The notes under the pieces are model-generated. The model saw only the letters and a list, made by a program, of their open reading frames with translations. It was not told where the DNA came from and did not search any database. The position numbers and the translations under genes are program-made. A DNA stretch of 64,000 nt from Planctomycetota bacterium (lineage in GTDB: Bacteria; Planctomycetota; UBA8742; UBA2392): the NCBI GenBank assembly GCA_019636215.1, contig JAHBXZ010000009.1, positions 62,001 through 126,000 on the forward strand, in the 5' to 3' direction. Of this stretch, positions 8,093 through 16,179 are shown in pieces; within the stretch, counting starts at the first letter, position 1; each line of letters opens with the position of its first letter.

Positions 8093-8347
8093 ATGCGCGG
8101 CCCAACCGCAATTCTGCTGCTGCCCCTGCTGGCGCTGGCCCAGCCCGCGCAGGCGTGCTTTTTCTGCGAGGAAGGTGCGTTCACCACGGCCATGTTTGCC
8201 GTGACGGTGTTCGGCTTGGCGTTTGCGGGCATGGCGGCGCTGTGCATCGCGTACTGGCGAGCCGGCGCTTTCAAGTCCTCCAACCATACAGAGATGCGTG
8301 TGCTGGAAGTGGAAGGTGTGATCCCACAGGCGGAGGAAAAGCCATGA
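8093..8347 (+). CDS. Small exported membrane protein with a CxxC motif, cbb3 operon
   Basis: 84 residues: a signal-peptide-like start ending in AQA, then CFFCEEGAF (cysteines at about 22 and 25), a membrane helix rich in Ala, Phe and Met, and a short acidic tail. The CxxC would lie at the outer membrane surface side, suitable for metal or haem handling, but no function is established. It starts 2 nt after the fused ccoO and overlaps the next gene by 4 nt (ATGA), so it is part of the oxidase operon. Confidence 0.75.
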   Translation: MRGPTAILLLPLLALAQPAQACFFCEEGAFTTAMFAVTVFGLAFAGMAALCIAYWRAGAFKSSNHTEMRVLEVEGVIPQAEEKP

Positions 8348-8514
8348 GCGAAGAGACCAAGCCCCAAGGTGAAGAGTCCGTGCCCACGGCGATTCCGGAA
8401 ACCGGTGACCTCAAGATCCCGCTGTGGGTCAAGCTGATGTGGCTGGGCGGCATGGCCTGGGTGATCTGGTACATCGTGTTCGGCATGCAAAGCAGCCCCG
8501 ACAAGTGGGCGTGA
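8344..8514 (+). CDS. Detached CcoP-type membrane anchor
   Basis: 56 residues. A soluble N-terminus carries GDLKIPLWVKLMWLGG and runs into one membrane helix (about 29-47). This is the pattern of the CcoP N-terminus, where a short 'elnNPLPrWWlw' segment leads into a helix before the haem domains. Here the haem domains are on the neighbouring ccoO fusion, so this looks like the left-behind anchor. A CcoQ-like role is the alternative. The ATGA overlap with the previous gene indicates coupling. It was judged by eye from a short protein. Confidence 0.65.
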   Translation: MSEETKPQGEESVPTAIPETGDLKIPLWVKLMWLGGMAWVIWYIVFGMQSSPDKWA

Positions 8515-9768
8515 TCACCGCGTGCGGGGTTTGCCTTGCCAGGTGTCGAAGACCTTGCCGTTGTGCAGGATTGTCTCGACAGTCAGGGTTTCTTTGGTGA
8601 CCGTCACTTTCTGCACGTGGCTGGCGCTGCCGGTCTTGCCGTCTTTGAAGTACCAGCGTTCGGGATCGGGCGTGCGCTGCTTGACCCCAAGGCCGCCTTC
8701 GCCGATGTACGTTACGCCCGTGGCGTCGGGCTTGTCGCCGCGGATCGCGACCGTGCGCTTGATGGTGTGGCCGTCACTCTCAAAGGCCACGTCCAGGTTG
8801 TACTTCTCGAACAGCGGCACCCAGTGCTGCTTGGCGACACTGGGTTCTTTCACGGCCGGGTAGGCGGGCCGGTGATAGTTGGCCAGCTGCCAGCGGATCT
8901 TGGGGTTGACCTTGAGGGTTTCTTCGAGCCATTTGGCCTGGTCGCCGCCGGCGCTGATTTCGGTGTTCAGGTTCACGACCATGACCTGGCTGCCGAACAT
9001 GGTCTTGTAGTAGTTCTTGCCCCGTCCACCGGTGTCGGCCCAGATTTCGTCGTATTGCACGTCGCCGGCCTCGTGGTTCCCGCGTGCGGGCACAACCGGA
9101 AGCATGCGCCCAGCAGTGGTGACGGTGAGTTCGTGGTCGGTCAGCCAGTCATTCCACTGTTCCATGTTGCTGCCGTCGGCCACATAGTCCCCGCCGTGCA
9201 CCAGGCACAGGATGGCGGGGTCGGCCTCGAACAATTCCCGCATGCGGCGGTTCATGGTGCGGCGGCCTTCGCGGTCGCTGCGTGAATCACCCCCGTACAG
9301 GAACTTCAGGTCGGCATCGGTGTCGGGCGCCGTGATAAAGAAAAACTCGCGGGTGAAGTTGTCATCGCTGCCCAGGCAGAAGTAATAGGCCGTGTTCGGT
9401 TCCAGTTTCTCAAGCTTGGCGTGGTGGTAGTGCAGCCTGAAGCTTTTGGCCGTGTAACGACCGCTGGTCTGGGCCTGCACTTTGTGCTTGTAAGATGGCA
9501 CGTCGCCCTTGAGCGCCCGGGTGTCGTAGTGAACCGTGTTGACCTCTGTGGCTTCTTTGGTGGACCAGCTGATCGTGGCCTCGCGCGCGGGGTTTTCGCC
9601 CCAGGTCACGCGCCACTGGGCAGGCGCCTTGCCTGCGGGGCCTGCAGCGCCAGCCCCGGCAACGCCGCCTTCTTCGGCCACGCTGGTGGCCGGCGCGGTC
9701 ATCATGCCGACCACTGCGGCACCAAGCATCAGGACAATCACGGCAACATGAGGCAGGTATCGGTTCAT
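8515..9768 (-). CDS. Secreted purple acid phosphatase-like metallophosphoesterase
   Basis: N-terminal membrane or signal helix (start MNRYLPHVAVIVL), then a fibronectin-like domain (about 55-150). The metallophosphoesterase domain follows, with metal-ligand motifs GGDSRSD, HGGDY, RGNHE and the later NYHRP. The final GHTIK matches the last GH-type motif. It resembles PhoD/PAP-like enzymes that hydrolyse phosphate esters outside the cytoplasm. I chose the ATG at 9768 because the upstream in-frame region overlaps the neighbouring gene; it shares a 4-nt overlap with that gene's stop. About 417 residues. Confidence 0.8.
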   Translation of the reverse strand: MNRYLPHVAVIVLMLGAAVVGMMTAPATSVAEEGGVAGAGAAGPAGKAPAQWRVTWGENPAREATISWSTKEATEVNTVHYDTRALKGDVPSYKHKVQAQTSGRYTAKSFRLHYHHAKLEKLEPNTAYYFCLGSDDNFTREFFFITAPDTDADLKFLYGGDSRSDREGRRTMNRRMRELFEADPAILCLVHGGDYVADGSNMEQWNDWLTDHELTVTTAGRMLPVVPARGNHEAGDVQYDEIWADTGGRGKNYYKTMFGSQVMVVNLNTEISAGGDQAKWLEETLKVNPKIRWQLANYHRPAYPAVKEPSVAKQHWVPLFEKYNLDVAFESDGHTIKRTVAIRGDKPDATGVTYIGEGGLGVKQRTPDPERWYFKDGKTGSASHVQKVTVTKETLTVETILHNGKVFDTWQGKPRTR

Positions 9769-10529
9769 GGGCTGACTTCCGGTCGCGGTTTCCACAGCAG
9801 GAACAGTGTAAGCGGCACGGCGCAATTCGCCATGCGCATCAGGGTTTCCGGCCATTGGGTCCAGCCGGCATAGTACACACGCAGTAGCGCAGTCATGCCG
9901 CCCCAGGCCGCCATCCAGATTGCCACGGCACGCAGCCGGGCAGGCACAAGTATCGCGAGGGCGCAGGCAACGTCGACGATGCCGACAACGAACAACATTC
10001 TCTCGGCCAGAATCTGGCTGGGTTCAGCGCCCAGCCCGAACATGACCGACAGCGCGTAGTCCACGAACAAACCGCGGCCCAGCAGCGCCGCCACACCGTG
10101 GCCGGCAAAGGTCAGGGCCGCCGCAACCCGCAATGTCCATTGCACCGGGGCATCGGCCGACCTGCGCTGGGCCCACAGTGCAACCGCCAGCGGTGCCAGG
10201 ATGCGGCTGGCGTGGTCGGCCGGTGCAAGCCAAGGGTACCAGCTGCCGGTCGCGGCCGTCGCCAGGGCAACCAGCAGCAGCCACAGCGCCGCCAGCTTAA
10301 GACCCAGCCAGGCACGAGGCACAAACAGCATCGGAATCGCGGCCAGCAGCGCGCAGGCGCCGGCGCGATCCACCGCCAGGGCACGGTGTTCGGGCCAGTC
10401 GGCCTCCAGCCACAGCCAGGTGAACACCGGCGAACCAAAGCCAAGCACGGAAGCCGCAAGCCCGACCAGTGTCAGCGCCGTCCCGACGCGCAGGGTATTG
10501 AGAGCCAGCTTGTCGTTACTGTTCGTCAC
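9765..10529 (-). CDS. Multi-pass membrane protein, possibly DoxX-like
   Basis: About 254 residues with 6-7 predicted membrane segments. A GHGVAALLGRG stretch and a late AERMLFVVGIVDVACALAILV helix recall DoxX-like families, but this is a weak resemblance. I chose the GTG at 10529, since the longer upstream frame is basic and unlike a membrane protein N-terminus. It ends in a 4-nt overlap with the phosphoesterase gene, so the two are probably co-translated. Function unknown. Confidence 0.6.
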   Translation of the reverse strand: MTNSNDKLALNTLRVGTALTLVGLAASVLGFGSPVFTWLWLEADWPEHRALAVDRAGACALLAAIPMLFVPRAWLGLKLAALWLLLVALATAATGSWYPWLAPADHASRILAPLAVALWAQRRSADAPVQWTLRVAAALTFAGHGVAALLGRGLFVDYALSVMFGLGAEPSQILAERMLFVVGIVDVACALAILVPARLRAVAIWMAAWGGMTALLRVYYAGWTQWPETLMRMANCAVPLTLFLLWKPRPEVSP

Positions 10530-10597
10530 TGGGCCACAGAGAACACCGGGAAAGGCCGGAATGCCAGCCTGGGTACTCGCTGAACCCAGGCGCAGCT

Positions 10598-11650
10598 TTA
10601 TTGTTTCTTGTTGCTGGCGCTGACTACGGCTTCGTCGCCGTCGACGTACACGCGGCCATTGAAGGTCAGGGTGTGAATGCGCAGCGTTCCCTGTGTGCTT
10701 TCCAGAACCAGCACACAACCGAACAGGTTGAACTCCAGCGTCCACTTGCCCGCGTGGTCGTTGTCGTTATCCGCCGCAAAACCGCCGCTGACACTGGGGT
10801 TGCCAAGCCCGTCCTTGACTTCCACGCTGGCGCTGTTGGTGGTGCGGCCCGAGTAAACATAAGTGCCGTCGCTGCCAAAGTGCCAGTAACGGTTAGTCTC
10901 GCTGGACCAGCTGCTGCCGCCGCTGCCGCTGAAGCCGCTGCTTTTGAACTTGAAGACATGCAGGCATTTGCCCTTCAGCCCTTCATTCCACTGCTTGCGC
11001 AAGTCTTCGTTCCTGGGTTTGGCAAACTTTGCGCTGTCCACCATGGCGCGCACGAGCTTCTGGCCGCGCTCGGCCTCGGCTTCGGGAACCAGGTAACTGA
11101 AACCGGCAAAACTGTGGGGCGCAACGATGCCGGTAACGTCGGTCATGTAGAAACCATTACTGAAGCGGCGCGTCTGGCTGTCTCCGCTGACCTTGATCTC
11201 GCCCTGCGGCTGCAGGATCAGCCCGGGCTCCAGGCTGGAAAGGTCCAGCGGCTGTTCCAGCAGCTTGCGCAGGCCGTCTTTTGTCATGCCGGTCTGCAGC
11301 AACACCAGCCCCACACCCTGCTTGCTGACATCGCGCACCACAATCGCAAGACCGCCGGGGTAGTAAATCGCCGCGCAGCCTTCGGGCACAACAAACGAGG
11401 CACCCAGGGAAGGAATCTGCACACGGTCACCGGCGGCGTACTGCACGTTTGGCTGAAGTTCCTTGCCGCTGAGGGAATCACTCACGGGAACTTTGCTTTC
11501 CGGGCTGGAGGCGTCAGACGTAGTGGAAGGGCTGGAATCCCCCGAACTGGAAGAACTGGACGAGCTGCCTGAGCCCGAACTGCTGGTGCCGTTGTCGCCG
11601 GAACAACCCGCCAGCAGGCACAGGCAAAGCAGGCAAAGCGCGTGTTTCAT
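10598..11650 (-). CDS. Lipoprotein with a Ser-rich linker
   Basis: Start MKHALCLLCLCLLAGC with lipobox LLAGC (Cys16) and GGAGATTCCC ribosome site upstream. After the lipid anchor comes a long Ser/Gly/Pro linker (about 20-60), then a globular part of about 290 residues. The C-terminal half has aromatic/Gly strands (NRYWHFGSDGTYVYSGRT) that suggest a beta-rich module. I do not recognise a family. It lies upstream of the DoxX-like and phosphoesterase genes on the same strand, but with a 68-nt gap. Confidence 0.7.
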   Translation of the reverse strand: MKHALCLLCLCLLAGCSGDNGTSSSGSGSSSSSSSSGDSSPSTTSDASSPESKVPVSDSLSGKELQPNVQYAAGDRVQIPSLGASFVVPEGCAAIYYPGGLAIVVRDVSKQGVGLVLLQTGMTKDGLRKLLEQPLDLSSLEPGLILQPQGEIKVSGDSQTRRFSNGFYMTDVTGIVAPHSFAGFSYLVPEAEAERGQKLVRAMVDSAKFAKPRNEDLRKQWNEGLKGKCLHVFKFKSSGFSGSGGSSWSSETNRYWHFGSDGTYVYSGRTTNSASVEVKDGLGNPSVSGGFAADNDNDHAGKWTLEFNLFGCVLVLESTQGTLRIHTLTFNGRVYVDGDEAVVSASNKKQ

Positions 11651-11735
11651 GGGAATCTCCGGCGTCATTGTGACTTGCGGGCCCGGCGTTGCTAGAAAAT
11701 GGTTGGATGCCATCTTGCGGCACAGGACGTGTTTA

Positions 11736-11818
11736 CGGTCAACGGTCAACGGTCGACAGTAGAGTGCCAAGGTTACAGTAGGTCGTAACCGTCAACCGTG
11801 AACCGTTGACTGTTGACA
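11736..11818. repeat. Degenerate heptamer repeat, inverted pair
   Basis: Left arm GGTCAACGGTCAACGGTCGA and a right arm reading CCGTCAACCGTGAACCGTTG on the plus strand are near-complementary, both built of 7-nt units. It sits between a divergent lipoprotein gene and an ECF sigma gene, so it could affect either promoter. It belongs to the same family as 2200-2262. Confidence 0.75.
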
Positions 11819-11907
11819 TTCAGCCCGACGCCGGTGTTCATCCGATCGAAACAAACACGGTGAATTGTGCGTGAGGGGCAACGTGCCCCCGTGACTAAGG
11901 ACGGCAG

Positions 11908-12450
11908 ATGGCTGACGGATCGGAAGACACGCATGCGCTGGTGCTGCGAGCCCGATCCGGCGACCGGACCGCCTATGAGTCGCTTGTAAGTCGTTATGAG
12001 GGCGGCGTTTACGGACACTTGCTGGCCCGCACCGGAGACCCCGAGCGCGCCCAGGAAGTAACCCAGGACGCCTTCATTACGGCCTGGACGACCCTGAAGC
12101 GGCTGGAGAAACCCGCCAGCTTCCGGTCCTGGGTAATCGGCATCGGGCTGAACCTGGCCCGCCGCCGCAAGAAGGAAGTAGCGAATCTGGACCTGTTGCA
12201 GGGCTCGGCAGAGCAACGCGAGAGTGGCGCCGAGGCAGTCATCACCAACGAAAGAGTAGACGCGGTTCGACGCGCGATTGAGGAACTGCCAGAGAATTAC
12301 CGCGACGCATTGATGCTGCATTACTTTGACAAGCTGCGCGGCAGGGAGATCGGGAAACACCTGGGAGTCAGCGAAGGCGCGGTGCACATGATTCTGTTGC
12401 GCGCGCGCAAGGCGCTGTCTGAAAAGTTGCAGGCGTTCGCGCCGGAGTAG
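11908..12450 (+). CDS. ECF-type RNA polymerase sigma factor
   Basis: 180 residues with sigma2 (about 15-85: GDRTAYESLVSRYEGGVYG, then AQEVTQDAFITAW) and sigma4 (about 125-175: ELPENYRDALMLHYFDKLRG, GREIGKHLGVSEGAVHMIL). The missing sigma1 and sigma3 regions define it as an ECF factor. AAGGA precedes the ATG. The next gene, 82 nt downstream, encodes a membrane protein with an anti-sigma-like start, the usual partner. The target promoters are unknown. Confidence 0.9.
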   Translation: MADGSEDTHALVLRARSGDRTAYESLVSRYEGGVYGHLLARTGDPERAQEVTQDAFITAWTTLKRLEKPASFRSWVIGIGLNLARRRKKEVANLDLLQGSAEQRESGAEAVITNERVDAVRRAIEELPENYRDALMLHYFDKLRGREIGKHLGVSEGAVHMILLRARKALSEKLQAFAPE

Positions 12451-12532
12451 ATCCGGTCTGAACGCGAAGCGTAAGCGAGCGCCATGACCATGGGATGAGT
12501 CGTCCCGGGTTTGCGCTCCAACGGAGCAGGCC

Positions 12533-13849
12533 ATGTCGGGCCGTGAAGAACTTGAACTGCTGTGCTCGCGCCACTTCGATGGCGACCTGGACGCCGCCGA
12601 ACAGGCGCGCCTGGATGCGGCACTGGCCACTGACGCAGAACTGCGCGAGCTGTTTGAGAGCCTGCGCCGCGCCCACCAGGGCGTGGCGTTGCTGGCCGAA
12701 ATGCACCCCCTGCCTGCGGATTTCACGCGCCGGGTCATGGGTGCATTGGATGAAGCCGCACATGACGACGCGCAGGCACCGGTGCATGTGCTGCCCAACC
12801 GGCGCTGGAGCACAATCATTGCCGCGGCAGCGGCGATTGTGCTGGCGATTGGCCTGGTGTTCGGCGCCAGCTATCTCAATGGCCCCCAAAGCACTGTCGT
12901 TCCGCCCGTGGCCCGGGGCGGCAACCCGGACCGCATTACGCCGCCGGTTGAAACTCCCGACGCCCGGCCCACGGCCGAGCTTGTCGCCTATAGTGACAGC
13001 AAGCTGCGCGTGACCGACGGCGCCGGCACAGTCCGCGAACAGAAGGATGTGCGCGGCCGCGTGATCCTGCCCGCGACGGTGCATGCACCCGCCGACACCC
13101 ACGCCGTGATTCAGGTCGGTGGCGGCACGGCTGTGCTGCCCCCGGGGGCTTCAGCTCGCCTGACAGACCTGGACGCCGACGGCGTGCCCAACCTCGAAAC
13201 AGTAGAGGGTGACCTGTACCTCGAAAGCGGCGATCGCAAGGTGCGTTCACGCGTGAACAACATCCGCCTGAGTGTGCGCAAGGGCGGCATCACGCTGCGT
13301 CGCGCAGACCGCGGCATGGTGATTGAGCCCAGCTTCGGCGAAGCCACCGTCGGCGAACACACCGTAACTTACCGCCAGCGCGCGGTGGTCAGTGCCGACG
13401 AGATTGAGATCAACGCATTTCCCAACCCGGTGCTGGACGGCTGGGCCGTGGACGGCCGCCTGGACGCCATCAAGCAGCAGTTGCGGGCCGTGCTGGGCGA
13501 CAAGCACGACCAGTTCATGGCCGAATCCTGGCCCCAGTTCGACAAGATGCTGCGCGGCATTCTTTCCAGCCCTGCAGAGTCCGCGGCCAACGCCATGATG
13601 ATGCGCTTCTTTGTGAAGCACGGCTGGCTGGACGACCGCCCTGAGGCAGAGCGCACGGTGTTCTTGAACATTGCCGACATCATCGGCCAGGGCACCACGG
13701 AACAGGACGTGCCGGTTCAGGTTCGCCAGATGTTTGCCATGCTCGAGGCCGAACTGCAGCGCGACCCCAACGCTTTGCGCGAGTTCGCCCGCATGATGCG
13801 CGAAGCCCTGGAACGCAAGGCCGAACGCCATCGCAAGCGCGGCGAGTAA
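12533..13849 (+). CDS. Probable membrane anti-sigma factor with FecR-like domain
   Basis: 438 residues. The N-terminus (LCSRHFDGDLDAAEQARLD) matches the short anti-sigma helical domain, here with one Cys and no full zinc-binding set. One membrane helix follows at about 98-115 (TIIAAAAAIVLAIGLVFGAS). The outer part has FecR-like beta strands (VRGRVILPATVHAPADTHAV, GTAVLPPGASARL, EGDLYLESGD), then a helical C-terminus of about 130 residues. Co-orientation with the ECF gene suggests it binds that sigma factor and releases it on an external signal. This role is inferred from the neighbourhood and layout. Confidence 0.65.
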   Translation: MSGREELELLCSRHFDGDLDAAEQARLDAALATDAELRELFESLRRAHQGVALLAEMHPLPADFTRRVMGALDEAAHDDAQAPVHVLPNRRWSTIIAAAAAIVLAIGLVFGASYLNGPQSTVVPPVARGGNPDRITPPVETPDARPTAELVAYSDSKLRVTDGAGTVREQKDVRGRVILPATVHAPADTHAVIQVGGGTAVLPPGASARLTDLDADGVPNLETVEGDLYLESGDRKVRSRVNNIRLSVRKGGITLRRADRGMVIEPSFGEATVGEHTVTYRQRAVVSADEIEINAFPNPVLDGWAVDGRLDAIKQQLRAVLGDKHDQFMAESWPQFDKMLRGILSSPAESAANAMMMRFFVKHGWLDDRPEAERTVFLNIADIIGQGTTEQDVPVQVRQMFAMLEAELQRDPNALREFARMMREALERKAERHRKRGE

Positions 13850-13862
13850 ACGGCAGGCAACG

Positions 13863-13892
13863 AACAAGGCCGCGCACAGGCGCGGCCTTGTT
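13863..13892. terminator. Bidirectional hairpin terminator
   Basis: A perfect 12-bp stem, AACAAGGCCGCG and its complement, with a 6-nt loop. It lies between the ends of convergent genes and carries A and T runs at its base, so it can serve both. Confidence 0.75.
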
Positions 13893-14224
13893 CATTGCAC
13901 CACACCATCAATCGGCCGGAAGTGTGGAAACGGGGTCTCTGCTTCCTGCAGGCTGATCAGCGGCACGAACTCGGCCACCTCTTCCATCTTCTTCCACAGC
14001 TTCTTGATCGCCGGGTGGTCTTCCGCGGTCTGGGCCGCGCCGGGTTTCCATTCGAAGATTTCCAGCAGCGTGCCGTCCTTGGCCTGCAGCAGTTGGGCCG
14101 GGCGGTCGGTGATCAGTCCTTCCACGCGCAGGGTGGTGTTGTGCATGCGCACCAGTTCCAGCAGCGGCTTGCGCCTTGACTCGTCCAGGGGCCGATAGGC
14201 CGCAATCACCATTTCGCCGGGCAT
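13892..14224 (-). CDS. Small cytoplasmic protein, possibly ABM-like dimeric alpha/beta barrel
   Basis: 110 residues from the ATG at 14224, which has GGAGACACCC upstream. The pattern of a first strand (MVIAAYRPL), a charged helix (SRRKPLLELVRMHNTTL), then a strand (LLQAKDGTLLEIFEW) and a second helix (HPAIKKLWKKMEEVAEF) resembles the antibiotic biosynthesis monooxygenase fold. The sequence support is weak, and no catalytic residues can be named. Longer in-frame starts exist but lack a ribosome site. Confidence 0.65.
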   Translation of the reverse strand: MPGEMVIAAYRPLDESRRKPLLELVRMHNTTLRVEGLITDRPAQLLQAKDGTLLEIFEWKPGAAQTAEDHPAIKKLWKKMEEVAEFVPLISLQEAETPFPHFRPIDGVVQ

Positions 14225-14270
14225 GGGTGTCTCCGTGGTTGCCCGCATGGTAGCGACCGGCTGCGATAGA

Positions 14271-14301
14271 CGCATAGCCCCAGCCGCAGGCTGGGGGTGC
14301 G
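14271..14301. repeat. GC-rich hairpin, REP-like
   Basis: CGCA flanks a perfect 8-bp stem (CCCCAGCC / GGCTGGGG, loop GCA) and is matched by TGCG on the other side. It lies between the minus-strand genes 13892-14224 and 14331-16118, so it may be a transcript terminator or an intergenic palindromic unit. Confidence 0.45.
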
Positions 14302-14330
14302 CGTACATGCTTCGAGAGGACCAGGCGGGA

Positions 14331-16118
14331 TCAACGGTTGCGTCGACGGCGAAACACCGTCAGCAGCAGCACAGGCAGCAGCGTCCCGCCCGTGGCCGCG
14401 ACACAGCCGCCGCCACCCCCGCCGCCGGAGCCTCCGCCACCGGCCGGCGGGCTGACCGGCGCCGTGACGAACGCGATGGTGGAGGCCTGGTTGCTCCAGC
14501 CGCTGTCACCCTGCGCGTTGTAGGCGCACACACGGTAGGTGTAGCTTGCGCCGTCGGTCAGGCCGGTGTCGGTGTAGCTGCCGCTGTCTGCGGGCAGGGT
14601 CGTGACCGTAAGCCAGGACCCGGTGCCCTCTCGACGCTCCAGCCGGAAGCCGTCTTCATTGTTGCTGTTGTCGGCCCACGCCAAGGCGCACTGCAGCCCT
14701 GCCTGAGCCGTCGCGGTAAGCGAACCTGGCGAGGCCGGCGCTGTCGGGCCGGTGCCACCGCCACCACCGCTGCCGCCGGTCCCCACCGTGCCCGCCGTGG
14801 GTGGAACAGCCAGCGCCGTGCCGCCGGTCTGGTCGGCGCCGATGTCCCACGCGCCGCTGCGGGTGTTGCCGTCAAAATCATCGCTGAAGCCGCTGATGGT
14901 CACAGCCGTCCCGATGCAAGCGCTGCCGCTGTTCAGGTGGCCGGTGGACAGGTTCACGCCAGTGGCGCCTTCAGTGCTGTTGGCGTCGGTGCCCATCAGT
15001 GTGCGCCAGTTGGCCAGTGTGATGCCGCTTTGGCCGGTCTGGTCGTTGTTGAACGTCACGCTGCCGCTGGCGCGATGGTACCGGTTATAGTTCATGGCAA
15101 GCCCGCCTGCGGCCAGGGTGTGATACCCGCCCGTGCCCACGCGCACGGTCATGAACGGCCGCGAACTGGCCACGTACACCAGGTTGTTGCGCACATCCAG
15201 CCCGGTGCAGGGCGGGTTCTGGCCGTTGTCTCCATCGCGCGGGTGAAAGTGAATGGCGCTTTGCGAGGTGCTGGCCACGTTGATCAGCGTGTTGTTGTAG
15301 ACCTTGGCATTGAGGGCACTGCAGAATCCAATGCCCGCCTGCGCCGTGTTGATGATGATGTTGTTGCGCACCGTGCCGTCGATGTTTTCGTAGTAGCTGG
15401 GGTTGTTGTCGCCGGCCTGGTTCATCCACACGCTGTCTGTGCTGAAGCCCAGGTAGATGCCCCCCGTGCCGCAGTTCATGATCAGGTTGCGTTCAATGAT
15501 CGCGTTGCGCGCGCCGCCCTTGGGGTAAACGCCATTGGTGGCAATGTTGTGTATGTAGCAGTCATGCACGTGCATGTGGTCGCCATTGACGTTGTCGATG
15601 CCCTCTGCGTTGCTGCTGTCGCGGATGCCGCTGTTGTAAATCTCGCAGCGGCGGATGGTGATGTAATCGCTTTGCGGCGTGATCTTGAAGCAGTCACGCC
15701 CGCTGTCATGGACTCTGCAGTCTTCGACAACATGGTTGTCGGTGCCCTCATACTTGATGCAGTAATAGCTGCCGCCGCTTACCTCCAGACGCGAAAGTGT
15801 GCTGCCGCTGCCGGTTATCCAGATGCATTGGGCCGGGTCGCTGGCGCCGTTGCCGATACTGACAATCGCCCATTCGCCGCTGTGGCTGCGCAGCGTGATG
15901 TTGTTCTTGCTGATGGTAACGTTGCCCGCGTGGGTGCCCCCGCGCAGGACTATCGTGTCGCCCGCTGCTGCCGCCGTGTGCGCCCCGCCGATGGTCTTCT
16001 TGGGCGACCCGATGGTGCCGGGGTTGGCATCGTTGCCCGCGGCGCCGGCATCCACATAGATGTCAGCGGCCTGCAACATGCCTGCGAACGCAACCAACAG
16101 CAACGCGTGCTTGAACAT
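14331..16118 (-). CDS. Secreted parallel beta-helix protein with C-terminal sorting-like tail
   Basis: 595 residues. A signal peptide (MFKHALLLVAFAGMLQA) precedes IYVDAGAAGNDANPGTIGSP, the usual start of right-handed beta-helix repeats, which continue to about residue 420. A fibronectin type III domain follows (about 455-545). The tail is a Gly-rich run, then GCVAATGG, a hydrophobic stretch and FRRRRNR, like a CTERM-type protein-sorting signal. Probably surface-exposed; ligand unknown. The ATG at 16118 has GGAG upstream; a longer start at 16154 is less likely. Confidence 0.8.
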   Translation of the reverse strand: MFKHALLLVAFAGMLQAADIYVDAGAAGNDANPGTIGSPKKTIGGAHTAAAAGDTIVLRGGTHAGNVTISKNNITLRSHSGEWAIVSIGNGASDPAQCIWITGSGSTLSRLEVSGGSYYCIKYEGTDNHVVEDCRVHDSGRDCFKITPQSDYITIRRCEIYNSGIRDSSNAEGIDNVNGDHMHVHDCYIHNIATNGVYPKGGARNAIIERNLIMNCGTGGIYLGFSTDSVWMNQAGDNNPSYYENIDGTVRNNIIINTAQAGIGFCSALNAKVYNNTLINVASTSQSAIHFHPRDGDNGQNPPCTGLDVRNNLVYVASSRPFMTVRVGTGGYHTLAAGGLAMNYNRYHRASGSVTFNNDQTGQSGITLANWRTLMGTDANSTEGATGVNLSTGHLNSGSACIGTAVTISGFSDDFDGNTRSGAWDIGADQTGGTALAVPPTAGTVGTGGSGGGGGTGPTAPASPGSLTATAQAGLQCALAWADNSNNEDGFRLERREGTGSWLTVTTLPADSGSYTDTGLTDGASYTYRVCAYNAQGDSGWSNQASTIAFVTAPVSPPAGGGGSGGGGGGGCVAATGGTLLPVLLLTVFRRRRNR

Positions 16119-16179
16119 GACGGCTCCGGGACAGGGTTCTGTTCCCGGATGCACCGCGCCCCGCCTTGGGGTCAGAAAA

